Shown: one piece after another, positions 26,547 to 36,167 of the stretch
How the letters are laid out: every line of letters begins with the position of its first letter
Numbering within the stretch: the first letter of the stretch is position 1
NCBI GenBank assembly: GCA_017936265.1
Contig: JAGBFX010000014.1
Location: 62,001-126,000, forward strand
Origin: Bacteroidaceae bacterium
GTDB taxonomy: Bacteria; Bacteroidota; Bacteroidia; Bacteroidales; Bacteroidaceae
DNA length: 64,000 bases
Reading direction: 5' to 3'
The notes under the pieces: model-generated
The model's input: the letters and a program-made list of their open reading frames with translations, nothing else
Told to the model about the DNA's origin: nothing
Database searches by the model: none
Made by a program: the position numbers and the translations under genes

Positions 26547-26810
26547 TTACCCGAGCAGTTCAAGCCTGCCGAGAGCATCGGCTGAATAAGCATAAAGAGG
26601 CCCATCGGCATGATGAGCCTCTTTATCTATTTCATTCAACGATGAAAGTGCGCCCGATGCAAAGATATGCATTTCGTTGACAAACACCATTGAGGGGTAT
26701 TCTGCAACGAACTCCCCGACCGAAACCACCTTTCCTGCGGAAACGGTTACCACCTTCGAGAAAAGCTCCTCACCCGACGGCATGAACAGTGTACGTGCGA
26801 CATATACCAT
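26547..26810 (-). CDS. Small conserved-looking protein of unknown function
   Basis: 87 residues from ATG 26810; a GTG at 26816 gives a GTGA overlap with the preceding gene and is an equal alternative. The protein is soluble with beta-type patterns (FSKVVTVSAGKVVSVGEF) that recall the small N-terminal beta domain of amidohydrolases, without metal ligands. It is the last gene in the ileS-dksA-lspA-DUF4296 run and ends directly against the convergent TrmH gene. Confidence 0.65.
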   Translation of the reverse strand: MVYVARTLFMPSGEELFSKVVTVSAGKVVSVGEFVAEYPSMVFVNEMHIFASGALSSLNEIDKEAHHADGPLYAYSADALGRLELLG

Positions 26811-26812
26811 TG

Positions 26813-27619
26813 TCACTTTTTCTCTTCAGCCTCTCCGAAGTTCCTTGCACTGAATTTCTTCAACGATATATCGCTGAGCATCAGCTTTGCCTTTGATAGC
26901 GAGTCATTGTCGGAATAGTAGACAAAACCGTCCATCGATTCCAGGCTGCTCTCTATGTTACGTGGAAGTCCAAGGGCATGTCTGCCAGAGCGTGATATCT
27001 TTAGGCCGAGATTATCGGATGAGCCGTCGGCATACCTTACAAGCACACCTGCATAAGCCCCCTGCATTATGCTGTCCCTGCCTTCTGTGACAAAAAGCGC
27101 ATCGAACGAGAAGGATATGCTGTCACCCGCCATGAACGAAGAGTCATCGGGCGCAGTGAAATCGAACGCCATGTGACTGTTCAGCATGGATGAATAGAGG
27201 ATGCGGTTATGCTGTCCTGTCCACAATTCAGCTGTATCCGCTGCCAGATATACCATATCAAGTGAGACACCAGTATCCTGTACACCACCCGACGCGTTCA
27301 GGCTCTCGACCTCAGCCTCAAGACGGGTCTCGAGAGAAGTATACAGTTTCTTCAGATGCTTCGGATAGCGGTTATACCACATCATGGAGCTGTCGAAACG
27401 CTCTTTTGTAACATTGTGTTTCTCGAAGACATACTCAAAGAAAAGTTTCTCCTTGTAGTCACTGGCTGCATATTCCGAAGCCATCGACTGCACAAGGTGA
27501 TAGTCATAGAGCAAAGCCTCCATCTTGCCTGGAGGAATCACATTCTCGGGCATCTCGACCTCGCAAGACATGAGAACCATTGTCATGACAAGCTGAAGCA
27601 TTAAAAGAAATCTTCTCAT
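26813..27619 (-). CDS. DUF4296 lipoprotein
   Basis: 268 residues from ATG 27619 (a GTG lies two codons upstream). The lipoprotein signal ends at C19 (VLMSC). The region with PPGKMEALLYDYHLVQSMA and EYVFEKHNVTKERFDSSMMWYNRYP matches DUF4296, a Bacteroidetes family of unknown function. The second half is unrelated to that domain and poor in motifs. It sits directly after lspA, the enzyme that would process its own signal peptide. Confidence 0.85.
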   Translation of the reverse strand: MRRFLLMLQLVMTMVLMSCEVEMPENVIPPGKMEALLYDYHLVQSMASEYAASDYKEKLFFEYVFEKHNVTKERFDSSMMWYNRYPKHLKKLYTSLETRLEAEVESLNASGGVQDTGVSLDMVYLAADTAELWTGQHNRILYSSMLNSHMAFDFTAPDDSSFMAGDSISFSFDALFVTEGRDSIMQGAYAGVLVRYADGSSDNLGLKISRSGRHALGLPRNIESSLESMDGFVYYSDNDSLSKAKLMLSDISLKKFSARNFGEAEEKK

Positions 27620-27631
27620 CGGCACAATATG

Positions 27632-28231
27632 TTACTTAAGAAACCTGTCTCTATAAAATATAAGCAACGCGATTACACTGCAACTGACGCACGCATCGGC
27701 AAAATTGAACACAGGACCGAAGAATATGTCGCCTCCGATAAGAGGCACCCAGTCGGGCCATGTGAATAGCGGGAAGTAGAACATGTCCACCACCCTGCCG
27801 TTCATGAATGTCGCATATCCTTCGCCCCACGGTACGAATTCGGCAACCTGCCCATAGCTCGATGAGAAAATCTCGCCATAGAACAGGCAGTCAATAAGGT
27901 TGCCGACAGCTCCTGCAAGAATCATCGCGATGCAGATGATGTAACCAATCGGATGCTTTGCCTCGCGCAGCAGCCTTATGAGGTAATAGACAAGGAAACA
28001 GACAGCGACCATGCGGAACGACGTAAGGAAGAACTTGTCAAAAAGTTCCATGCCGAACGCCATGCCATTGTTCTCGATAAAACGTATCTGGAACCAATCG
28101 CCGAAGACCATTATGCCCTCTCCGAGGCTCATGCTTGTCTTTACCGCAATCTTTATCCATTGGTCGATGATGATTGCAAGTATTATAAGGGAAAAGACAA
28201 GCAAGCTCTGTTTCCTTCTGTCTGATGCCAT
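27632..28231 (-). CDS. lspA: Lipoprotein signal peptidase
   Basis: 199 residues with four helices. The catalytic aspartates are D149 in GRVVDMF and D179 in FNFADAC; the motif GAVGNLID is also present. The enzyme cleaves diacylated prolipoproteins before the lipid-bearing Cys in the inner membrane. The protein is longer than the E. coli enzyme because of an insert between the helices (about 120-160), common in Bacteroidetes. It starts 2 nt after the DksA-like gene. Confidence 0.96.
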   Translation of the reverse strand: MASDRRKQSLLVFSLIILAIIIDQWIKIAVKTSMSLGEGIMVFGDWFQIRFIENNGMAFGMELFDKFFLTSFRMVAVCFLVYYLIRLLREAKHPIGYIICIAMILAGAVGNLIDCLFYGEIFSSSYGQVAEFVPWGEGYATFMNGRVVDMFYFPLFTWPDWVPLIGGDIFFGPVFNFADACVSCSVIALLIFYRDRFLK

Positions 28232-28233
28232 TC

Positions 28234-28608
28234 TTATCTGTTCTTTTTAGCCTCGATGCTGAGTGTCGCATGAGGAACAGCCATAAGGCGCTCCTTTGCT
28301 ATGAGCTTACCGGTCTCACGACAGATGCCGTAAGTCTTGTTCTCGATGCGTACCAATGCTGCCTGCAAGCCCTGTATGAACTTTGCCTGGCGGCTTGCAA
28401 TCTGCATCTGCTCCTCGAGGTATGCCGCGTCGCTGCCGTCCTCAAGCCCTTTGTATGTGGGAGAGGTATCGGCAACGTCATTGCTGTCCTCATGACGCAA
28501 CGCTCTCATTATCTCATCATAGTCTCTCTTAGCAAGTTCGAGTTTCTGCAGAATAACCTTGCGGAACTCCTCCAACTCCTCATCTGAATAACGAACTTTT
28601 TCAGCCAT
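28234..28608 (-). CDS. DksA/TraR-family protein with a degenerate zinc finger
   Basis: 124 residues. An N-terminal coiled coil (about 1-80, with DTSPTYKGLEDGSD at its tip) precedes the C-terminal finger. In the finger only one of the four usual cysteines remains (YGICRETGKLIAKERLMAVPHATL). DksA proteins enter the RNA polymerase secondary channel and modulate initiation. Loss of Cys ligands suggests the fold is held without zinc. It lies between ileS and lspA in one operon. Confidence 0.88.
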   Translation of the reverse strand: MAEKVRYSDEELEEFRKVILQKLELAKRDYDEIMRALRHEDSNDVADTSPTYKGLEDGSDAAYLEEQMQIASRQAKFIQGLQAALVRIENKTYGICRETGKLIAKERLMAVPHATLSIEAKKNR

Positions 28609-28653
28609 CTCAAAATTGTTTTATGGTTAGTATTAAGTTTTCTTTTATTAAAA

Positions 28654-31600
28654 TCAGATTCTGCTGACAGCCACCTTTATAACGGCACCGTCAAGCTCGA
28701 TATCCTCTCCGTCAACAAGTGCAGCATCCACAACAAGAGTATCGGCAAGCACCTGATTGCAGATGTAGTCACGGAACTGCTCTACCGCAGCATCGCTTGC
28801 CTCATTGGCAGACAATGTAACCGCAATGCGGTCAACAATCTCAAAGCCGCTATCCTTGCGTATCGCCTGAATCTTCTTGACAATCTCACGTGCGATACCC
28901 TCGCGACGCAGGTCATCGGTAACCTCAACGTCAAGCGCAACAGTGAGCGCGCCCTCGTTCGCCACAGTCCAGCCCGGGACATCCTCGCTGAAAATCTCCA
29001 CGTCGGCAAGTTCGATGAGCGCACCGGTGCCCTCTACCAGCAATGTTATAGTTCCGTTCTTCTCAAGCTCGGCAATCTGCTCCTGCGACATCTCTGTAAC
29101 AGCCACATTGACGCTCTTCATGAGCTTGCCGAACTTCTTTCCGAGGGTACGGAAGTTACACTTTATCTTCTTCACGAGAATACCGTCGCCCTCGACGAAC
29201 TCAAGTTCCTTAACGTTCACCTCGCTGAGAATAAGCTGTTTGACAGCCTCTATGCGTGACTTCATGACATCATCGGCAGCAGGAATCGCAATCTTCTGCA
29301 ACGGCTGACGTACGATGATAGCCTCCTTCTTGCGCAGGGCAAGTACCATTGATGATATCTGCTGTGCCAGTTTCATGCGGTACTCGAGCTCAGTATCTAC
29401 AGCTGCCTCATCGCACTCGGGGAATTTGGCGAGATGTACCGACTGGGCATCGCCACGTCCTGTGACAGAAGTCAAGTCCTGATAGAGACGGTCGGCATAG
29501 AACGGCGCGATAGGAGCCATCAGGCGTGAGACGGTCTCAAGACAGGTATAAAGTGTCTGATAAGCCGACAGCTTGTCGGTACTCATGTCAGAACCCCAGA
29601 AACGCTTGCGGCTCAGACGAACGAACCAGTTGCTGACATTATCGATGACAAACTCCTGAATCAGGCGGCCGGCCTTTGTAGGCTCATAGTCGTTGAGACA
29701 AGCGTTCACATTCTTGACAAGTGTATTAAGTTCCGATATTATCCAGCGGTCAAGCTCAGGACGCTCACAGAGAGGAATCTCCGGCTCCGCGAAGGTAAAG
29801 CCATCGACATTGGCATACATTGTAAAGAAGCTGTATGTCTGGTAGAGCTTGCCGAAGAACGAACGTGTCACCTCCTTCACACCCTCCTCGTTGAAACGGA
29901 GGTTATCCCAAGGAGCAGAGTTGGTTATCATATACCAACGCAACGCGTCGCTACCGTAACTCTCGATAGTGTTGAACGGGTCAACGGCATTGCCCAGACG
30001 TTTGGACATTTTGTCGCCGTTCTTGTCAAGTACAAGGCCGTTTGATATTACAGTCTTGAACGCCACGGTATCGAATACCATTGTAGCGATTGCATGAAGT
30101 GTGTAGAACCATCCGCGTGTCTGGTCAACACCTTCGGCAATGAAATCGGCAGGATATACGGTGCGGCTGTCAAGCAGTTCCTTGTTCTCGAACGGATAGT
30201 GTATCTGAGCGTAAGGCATGGCACCGGAATCGAACCACACGTCAATGAGGTCGAGCTCGCGTGTCATTACCTTGCCTGTAGGAGACACAAGCTTGATGTC
30301 ATCAACGTAAGGACGGTGCAAGTCAATCTTGTCATAGTTCTCCTTGCTGTAGTCGCCCGGAACAAAACCTTTATCCTTATATGGGTTGCTTGCCATAACG
30401 CCGGCAGCAACAGCCTTCTCAATCTCGTTGTAAAGTTCCTCTACCGAACCGATGCAGAGAGCTTCGCCATCCTCACTGGTCCAGATAGGGAGCGGAGTGC
30501 CCCAGTAGCGGCTGCGGCTGAGGTTCCAGTCGTTGAGGTTCTCGAGCCACTTGCCGAAACGTCCTGTACCTGTAGATTCAGGTTTCCATGTGATGGTCCT
30601 GTTGAGCTCGCTCATGCGCTCCTTCATCTGCGATGCACGGACAAACCAGCTGTCAAGCGGATAGTAAAGTACAGGTTTGTCGGTACGCCAGCAGTGAGGA
30701 TAGTTGTGTACATGCTTCTCGATCTTGAAAGCGACACCACCCTGCTTCATAACCATGCAGAGGGCGATATCAAGAGTCTCGGCCTTTGCGGCAGTCTTCT
30801 CGTCGTACTTGCCGTCAACTGTATACTGAGGGTCATACGCATTCTTCACATATGCACCCGCGAACTTTGAATAAAGCTCCACATCTACACAATCCCTTAC
30901 AAACTCCTCATCAAGTTCATCGATAGGCCAGAACTTTCCTGTGAAATCGACCATTGGGCGTGTTTCGCCCTTCTTGTTTATCATAAAGAGTGAAGGGACA
31001 CCCGCCGCCTTTGCCACAAATGCGTCATCGGCACCGAATGTAGGTGCAATGTGTACGATACCGGTACCGTCCTCGGTTGTGACATAGTCACCCGGGATTA
31101 CGCGGAACGCATCGGCAGAAGCGTCAACGAACTTATCGCCCTCCTTCGCTACAGGCTTTACCCATGGGAAGAGCTGGGCATAGTGCATGCCTACAAGGTC
31201 AGTACCCTTGTACTCAGCTACAACGCGGTAAGGAACGACCTTATCACCGGCCTTGTACTCTTCGAGCGGAAGCTCTGCGCCCGCCGGATTGAAGTGCGCG
31301 GCAAGGAGCGCCTTTGCGAGAACCACTGTTACAGGCTCGCCATTGTAGCTGTTGTATGTCTTCACAGCGACATAGTCAATCTTTGGACCAACACAGAGAG
31401 CTGTATTCGAAGGCAGTGTCCATGGAGTGGTTGTCCATGCAATGAAATACGGTGTACCCCACTCAGTCATCTCGGGTTTGGGGTCGAGCATGCGGAACTG
31501 CGCTACAGCAGTAGTATCCTTTACATCGCGGTAGCAACCAGGCTGATTGAGCTCGTGCGAGCTGAGACCTGTACCCGCAGCCGGCGAGTAAGGCTGTATT

Positions 31601-32136
31601 GTATATCCCTTGTAGAGCAAACCCTTGTTGTAGAGCTGCTTCAGGAGCCACCAGAGAGACTCGATGTAGCTGTTCTCATATGTAATGTAAGGATTGTCAA
31701 GATCGACCCAGTAACCCATCCTGCGTGTCAGGTCAGTCCACTCACGAGTGTACTTCATTACCTCCTCACGACAGTTGCGGTTGTAATCATCGACAGAAAT
31801 TTTCTTGCCGATATCCTCCTTTGTAATGTTAAGTTTCTTCTCGACACCAAGCTCGACAGGAAGGCCATGAGTATCCCAGCCAGCCTTACGCTTTACCTGG
31901 AAACCCTTCATTGTCTTGAAACGGCAGAATGTATCCTTGATGCTTCGGGCCATGACGTGGTGGATACCAGGCATACCGTTTGCCGAAGGGGGACCCTCGA
32001 AGAATACGAAAGAGGGCGCACCCTCGCGCTCCGACATGCTTCTAGCAAAGAGGTCTTTTTCATCCCACTCGCCCAACACCTCCTTATTTATCTGCGGGAG
32101 GTTGAGCTGACTGTATACAGGAAATTTCTTTTTCAT
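28654..32136 (-). CDS. ileS: Isoleucyl-tRNA synthetase
   Basis: 1160 residues, class I synthetase. The HIGH equivalent is GIHHVMAR just after FFEGPPSANGMP (about 46-63), and the KMSKS motif is KMSKRLGN. The CP1 editing domain and a C-terminal anticodon-binding region are present; the length fits the longer ileS type (about 1040-1160 residues). It charges tRNA-Ile and hydrolyses mischarged valine. It opens the operon ileS-dksA-like-lspA-DUF4296 and has a perfect promoter at 32174-32204. Confidence 0.97.
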   Translation of the reverse strand: MKKKFPVYSQLNLPQINKEVLGEWDEKDLFARSMSEREGAPSFVFFEGPPSANGMPGIHHVMARSIKDTFCRFKTMKGFQVKRKAGWDTHGLPVELGVEKKLNITKEDIGKKISVDDYNRNCREEVMKYTREWTDLTRRMGYWVDLDNPYITYENSYIESLWWLLKQLYNKGLLYKGYTIQPYSPAAGTGLSSHELNQPGCYRDVKDTTAVAQFRMLDPKPEMTEWGTPYFIAWTTTPWTLPSNTALCVGPKIDYVAVKTYNSYNGEPVTVVLAKALLAAHFNPAGAELPLEEYKAGDKVVPYRVVAEYKGTDLVGMHYAQLFPWVKPVAKEGDKFVDASADAFRVIPGDYVTTEDGTGIVHIAPTFGADDAFVAKAAGVPSLFMINKKGETRPMVDFTGKFWPIDELDEEFVRDCVDVELYSKFAGAYVKNAYDPQYTVDGKYDEKTAAKAETLDIALCMVMKQGGVAFKIEKHVHNYPHCWRTDKPVLYYPLDSWFVRASQMKERMSELNRTITWKPESTGTGRFGKWLENLNDWNLSRSRYWGTPLPIWTSEDGEALCIGSVEELYNEIEKAVAAGVMASNPYKDKGFVPGDYSKENYDKIDLHRPYVDDIKLVSPTGKVMTRELDLIDVWFDSGAMPYAQIHYPFENKELLDSRTVYPADFIAEGVDQTRGWFYTLHAIATMVFDTVAFKTVISNGLVLDKNGDKMSKRLGNAVDPFNTIESYGSDALRWYMITNSAPWDNLRFNEEGVKEVTRSFFGKLYQTYSFFTMYANVDGFTFAEPEIPLCERPELDRWIISELNTLVKNVNACLNDYEPTKAGRLIQEFVIDNVSNWFVRLSRKRFWGSDMSTDKLSAYQTLYTCLETVSRLMAPIAPFYADRLYQDLTSVTGRGDAQSVHLAKFPECDEAAVDTELEYRMKLAQQISSMVLALRKKEAIIVRQPLQKIAIPAADDVMKSRIEAVKQLILSEVNVKELEFVEGDGILVKKIKCNFRTLGKKFGKLMKSVNVAVTEMSQEQIAELEKNGTITLLVEGTGALIELADVEIFSEDVPGWTVANEGALTVALDVEVTDDLRREGIAREIVKKIQAIRKDSGFEIVDRIAVTLSANEASDAAVEQFRDYICNQVLADTLVVDAALVDGEDIELDGAVIKVAVSRI

Positions 32137-32173
32137 TTTATATATCTTTTTTACCCATTCTCATTTAATCTCG

Positions 32174-32204
32174 CAAAGTTACTTAAAAAAATGGCAAATA
32201 CAAA
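32174..32204 (-). promoter_or_regulatory. Promoter of ileS
   Basis: Minus strand: TTTG (32204-32201), 19 nt, TAACTTTG (32181-32174). Both boxes are exact. The ATG is 38 nt further. Confidence 0.85.
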
Positions 32205-32260
32205 GAATGAGGCCAAGAATGAGTGATAATGAGCAGTAAAGCCACCTCCAATTACACAAT

Positions 32261-32323
32261 AAGAGAGTGGCTCCTACCTTATTGCCGATAACATTCAGCG
32301 GCAAAGGCAAGAGTCACTCTCTT
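32261..32323 (-). terminator. Structured hairpin with inner stem, downstream of acyl-CoA synthetase 1
   Basis: AAGAGAGTGGCTC pairs with GAGTCACTCTCTT (one G-T), and an inner TTGCCG pairs with CGGCAA. The plan matches the element at 2084-2143. The T run is better on the plus strand, so direction is uncertain. Confidence 0.6.
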
Positions 32324-32390
32324 GTTTTTATTTCCACGTCAACCGGCTATCGCACCACAAAGGATGCGACAACCGGGCAAGACGCAATTA

Positions 32391-34070
32391 TTACTTGTAC
32401 ATGAAACGTCTGATACTCTGCTTGGGAGTTTTCTCGAACTGTTCGCGACGGATTTCGGTATAACCGATTTTGCTGTACGCCGCAAGCTCTGAATTCAGGG
32501 CAAGTACGTTCTCGTTGATAAGCTGCTCAAGCTGCTCATCGCTCAGGCCATCCTTCTTGCCGGACTCATAGTCGGCTACTACCAATGCGACAATGGCATT
32601 GTTGCGGCCCACTACAAGAGACTCGATGACATAAGGCAGGTTGTTTATCTTATCCTCGATCTCCTCGGGGTAGATATTCTGACCGCTACCTGTAAGAATC
32701 ATATTCTTGCAACGGCCCTTGATGAAGAGGTTCTCCTTTGCATCGAGGAGACCCATATCACCGGTCTTCAACCAACCGTCAGCCGTAAATGCCGCCTTTG
32801 TAGCCTCTTCGTTGTTATAATAACCGAGCATCACGGCATCGCCCTTTACCTGAATCTCGCCAAGCACACGACGCGGATTGGCCGAATCGATACGCAGTTC
32901 TATCGGATGAGCCTTTGTTCCGCAAGAGTACTTCACGTACTCGCTCTTGTCACGGTAAGAGATAAGCGGACCGCACTCTGTCATACCATAACCGACCACA
33001 TACGGGAAGTTCATACGCTTGAGCAGGTCCTCTACCTCGCGGTTTAGTGCAGCTCCACCGATGATAAGACCGGTTGTAAAGCTGTTACCGAAGGCCGCAA
33101 GCAGAGACTTGCGTATCTTGTTGAGTACGATTTTGTCAAGACCGGGAACCTTAAGCAGGAACTTGGCAGGGAACTTGCGTGTCGCAGGGAATACCTTTGA
33201 CTTGAATATCTTCTCAATTACCAGAGGTACGGTAAGGAACATGAAAGGCTTCACAGCACCGAGTCCTCCAAGAAGGCGTGCCGGTGTCGGCTTGCCTGGC
33301 ATCACATGGACATGGCATCCGCTTGACAACGGGAAGAGGACGTCAAATGTCTGACCGAACATATGCGCCATCGGAAGGATTGCGAAAATGTGACCGCCTT
33401 TTGCTACAGGAATCTCACGCTGGGCAAACTCAAGGTTTACAGAGAGCGAACGGGCTGGAAGAACAACACCTTTCGATGTTGCGCTTGTAGTACCTGATGT
33501 AAAGCTGATTTCAACGACATCCTCCATGTCACGCTCTACAGGATAGTAGTCTACATCCTCTACCTTGAGACCGTCGGGATACTGCTTTGCGAAAAGCGTG
33601 TCCATTGCGTCATGCGCATCACTCAACGCCTTGAGAGTTGCATGAGCGACGCTTATATCCTTTATGTTGATGAGTCCAGAGAAACCGTCTGTCTTCTCGA
33701 GCAACTCCATATTTGCTCCGTTCTCCATGAGTCCTTTAATGGCGATATCATCTGCCAAAAGAATCTTGCACTCCGAGAATGATGCCAACTCCGCTACTGC
33801 AGAAGGGATAAAATCGGGCAAGAAAGGAACAGTCACAGCACCATAGGTCAGTGTTGCGAAGTATGCATTTACCCACTCTGCCGAGTTGCGTGCATAAAGA
33901 GCGACCTTTTCGCCTTTCTCAATACCCGCTTCCTTGAACAGGATATGGTATTTCGCAATAGACTCAGCCATTTGCGCGTAAGTATAGGTCGCACCGCCGA
34001 AATTGGTAACTGCCGGAGAATTCCAGTTTGTCTTTACAGATTCGTTAAAAATGCTAATAAAGTGTTTCAT
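32391..34070 (-). CDS. AMP-forming acyl-CoA synthetase, paralogue 1
   Basis: 559 residues from ATG 34070; a TTG 13 codons upstream is not used by the paralogues, which all begin MKH. The P-loop-like motif is SFTSGTTSATSKGVVL, with two extra residues compared with its neighbours. YGMTECGP, GWLKTGDMG and the terminal KTPKQSIRRFMYK (catalytic lysine) are all present. The enzyme activates a carboxylic acid to an acyl-AMP and then a CoA thioester. Substrate chain length is not readable. It is separated from paralogue 2 by a terminator and its own -7 box (TAACTTTG, 34178-34171). Confidence 0.92.
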   Translation of the reverse strand: MKHFISIFNESVKTNWNSPAVTNFGGATYTYAQMAESIAKYHILFKEAGIEKGEKVALYARNSAEWVNAYFATLTYGAVTVPFLPDFIPSAVAELASFSECKILLADDIAIKGLMENGANMELLEKTDGFSGLINIKDISVAHATLKALSDAHDAMDTLFAKQYPDGLKVEDVDYYPVERDMEDVVEISFTSGTTSATSKGVVLPARSLSVNLEFAQREIPVAKGGHIFAILPMAHMFGQTFDVLFPLSSGCHVHVMPGKPTPARLLGGLGAVKPFMFLTVPLVIEKIFKSKVFPATRKFPAKFLLKVPGLDKIVLNKIRKSLLAAFGNSFTTGLIIGGAALNREVEDLLKRMNFPYVVGYGMTECGPLISYRDKSEYVKYSCGTKAHPIELRIDSANPRRVLGEIQVKGDAVMLGYYNNEEATKAAFTADGWLKTGDMGLLDAKENLFIKGRCKNMILTGSGQNIYPEEIEDKINNLPYVIESLVVGRNNAIVALVVADYESGKKDGLSDEQLEQLINENVLALNSELAAYSKIGYTEIRREQFEKTPKQSIRRFMYK

Positions 34071-34170
34071 AAAACCTTTGATGTTTGTGAAATGACTCTT
34101 AGTATGCAACAGAGCGTCAGGACTTAACCCGCAGTCTGCTTTATTCGTTGCAAATTTCTTTCATTTTTTC

Positions 34171-34178
34171 CAAAGTTA
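34171..34178 (-). promoter_or_regulatory. -7 box for acyl-CoA synthetase 1
   Basis: TAACTTTG on the minus strand, about 100 nt upstream of the ATG. The -33 region is poor. The rest of the roughly 370-nt gap is A-T rich with no further gene. Confidence 0.55.
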
Positions 34179-34368
34179 TAATATTTTTCGCACTGATTAA
34201 CTAAATTAAAACACTATTTTATTATTAATAAGTACAAAAATCATACCTATTTAACATATTTTTACACGCAAAGAAAGTATTGTAACATAAGAAAGAGACA
34301 ATTAATTAGGATTCAGGATATATTATCGGGAATATCAGAATTCATAACCTGACAGATGTAAGAAAAAA

Positions 34369-34398
34369 GGGCTCCCTTGCTTCACAGCAAAGGAGCCC
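34369..34398 (-). terminator. Terminator of acyl-CoA synthetase 2
   Basis: GGGCTCCTTTGC pairs with GCAAGGGAGCCC (one mismatch) on the minus strand, followed by CTTTTTTCT. It lies 43 nt after the stop codon. Confidence 0.88.
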
Positions 34399-34440
34399 GA
34401 CAATCAATCTTCTTTCAATATATATATTCTTTCAAATATA

Positions 34441-36114
34441 TCACTTGTACATAAACCTTTTTATACTCAATTTCGGTGTCTTCTCAAAAGGTTCATCCTT
34501 TATCTCACAGGCAGTTATCTTGCTGTATACAGGCAGTTTCTCATTCAAAGCAAAAACATCAGCCTCAATCCTTGCCTGAATCTGGTCGGCCGCAATGCCT
34601 GCTGCAGCGACCTCATCGGTGTTTGGCACCACAAGCGCCACAAGGCCATGCTTACGGCCCACAACGAGCGACTCGGTAACGAGAGGCAACTGGTTTATGA
34701 GGTCCTCAATCTCCTCGGGATAGACATTCTGTCCGTTTGCAGTAAGAATCATATTCTTGCAACGTCCTTTGATGAAGATATTCTCATCCTTGTCCATAAG
34801 TCCCATATCACCGGTCTTCAGCCAGCCATCCTGGGTAAATGTTGCCTTTGTGGCATCCTCGTTCTTGTAATAGCCGTTCATCACAGAATCGCCCTTTGCC
34901 TGAATCTCGCCAGGAACATTTGCCGGGTCCTTGGAGTCGATGCGTATATCAACACCGGGATGCGCAACCTTTCCGCATGAACGTGCAACGAAATCCTCCC
35001 ATCTGTTGTAGCTCAACAATGGACCGCACTCTGTCATGCCATATCCAACCGTGTAAGGGAACTTGATTTTCCTCATCAGAGTCTCTACCTCCTTGTTGAG
35101 CGCAGCGCCTCCAAGGATAATACCGCCCTTTGTCACATTACCGCCGAATGTCTCGATGAGAGTCTTACGGACCTTATTATATATAATGGACCTCAAGCCC
35201 GGAATTGCGAGCATGACGCGCATCTTCGTTGTCTGCAGCAACGGCATTACCTTTCCGCGGAAAATCTTCTCGATGAGAAGAGGTACCGTGAGGAACATAT
35301 ATGGCTTGACATCTGCCAAAGCCTTCAATAGACGCGCAGGAATAGGTTTCTCTGTAAATATGTTTATGTGACATCCACAGGCAAAGGGATATACAAAGTC
35401 AAAAATCTGACCGAAGATATGGGCAAGAGGAAGAATGGAAAGAATCTTGTCCTCATTGGTTGCCGGAATGTGGGTAATTGCAAAATCCACGTTGGATGAC
35501 AATGAGCGCGCCGACAGCATAACGCCTTTCGGAGAACTGCTTGTACCCGATGTATAGCTGATTACCGACAAAGCATCAAGGTTCTCCTTACTGTAATTGA
35601 TATGCTTCGGTGTTACCCCATTGGGGAAACGGGCCGCGAAGGATGTTTCGACAGCCTCTGTTATTCCGTCAAGTTTACCGTTGCAATCTTCATGTACCTC
35701 GAGACCCACAACATCAACAATACCACAGAAACCCTCAAAAGTCGAGAACTGGGGCACTATATTGTCACGTCTGAGACCGGCAAGGATATTCTTGTCGAGC
35801 ATTAGCAGACGGCTATCGGACAAGCGGGTAAGGTCCGCTATATTCTGAGGCAGGAAATCTGCCAGCAACGGAACGCATACTGCATCATACGTAACGACAG
35901 CAAAATAAGAGATACACCACTCTGCACAGTTCCTTGCACATAGAGCTATCTTGTCACCCTTCCTGATACCGCATTTCTCAAAAAAGAGATGCATCTTCTC
36001 TATCTCGGAAGCTACAGCGCCATAAGTGAATGTGTTGGCACCATAGTTGCTCAATGCAGGACGGTTCCAGTTAGCCTTGAAAGAGTCATCCACATATGAC
36101 AAATAATGTTTCAT
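34441..36114 (-). CDS. AMP-forming acyl-CoA synthetase, paralogue 2
   Basis: 557 residues from ATG 36114 (a GTG two codons earlier is less likely). Motifs: SYTSGTSSSPKGVML, YGMTECGPLLSYN, GWLKTGDMGLMDKDENIF and the C-terminal KTPKLSIKRFMYK. It shares this layout and much sequence with both flanking paralogues. It follows paralogue 3 by 53 nt and probably shares its transcript, ending at the hairpin 34369-34398. Confidence 0.92.
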   Translation of the reverse strand: MKHYLSYVDDSFKANWNRPALSNYGANTFTYGAVASEIEKMHLFFEKCGIRKGDKIALCARNCAEWCISYFAVVTYDAVCVPLLADFLPQNIADLTRLSDSRLLMLDKNILAGLRRDNIVPQFSTFEGFCGIVDVVGLEVHEDCNGKLDGITEAVETSFAARFPNGVTPKHINYSKENLDALSVISYTSGTSSSPKGVMLSARSLSSNVDFAITHIPATNEDKILSILPLAHIFGQIFDFVYPFACGCHINIFTEKPIPARLLKALADVKPYMFLTVPLLIEKIFRGKVMPLLQTTKMRVMLAIPGLRSIIYNKVRKTLIETFGGNVTKGGIILGGAALNKEVETLMRKIKFPYTVGYGMTECGPLLSYNRWEDFVARSCGKVAHPGVDIRIDSKDPANVPGEIQAKGDSVMNGYYKNEDATKATFTQDGWLKTGDMGLMDKDENIFIKGRCKNMILTANGQNVYPEEIEDLINQLPLVTESLVVGRKHGLVALVVPNTDEVAAAGIAADQIQARIEADVFALNEKLPVYSKITACEIKDEPFEKTPKLSIKRFMYK

Positions 36115-36167
36115 ATCCACAATTATTATTTATCCAACAATGTACAAAACAAGTCTGAAGCCTCTCA

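Noticed and set aside
31051..32226. Long plus-strand open frame (391 codons) opposite ileS, and a 258-codon one at 30094-30870
   Set aside because: Both are antisense to a complete ileS gene. Their translations have no domain, a Cys/Arg/Leu-rich composition typical of shadow frames, and no promoter or ribosome site.
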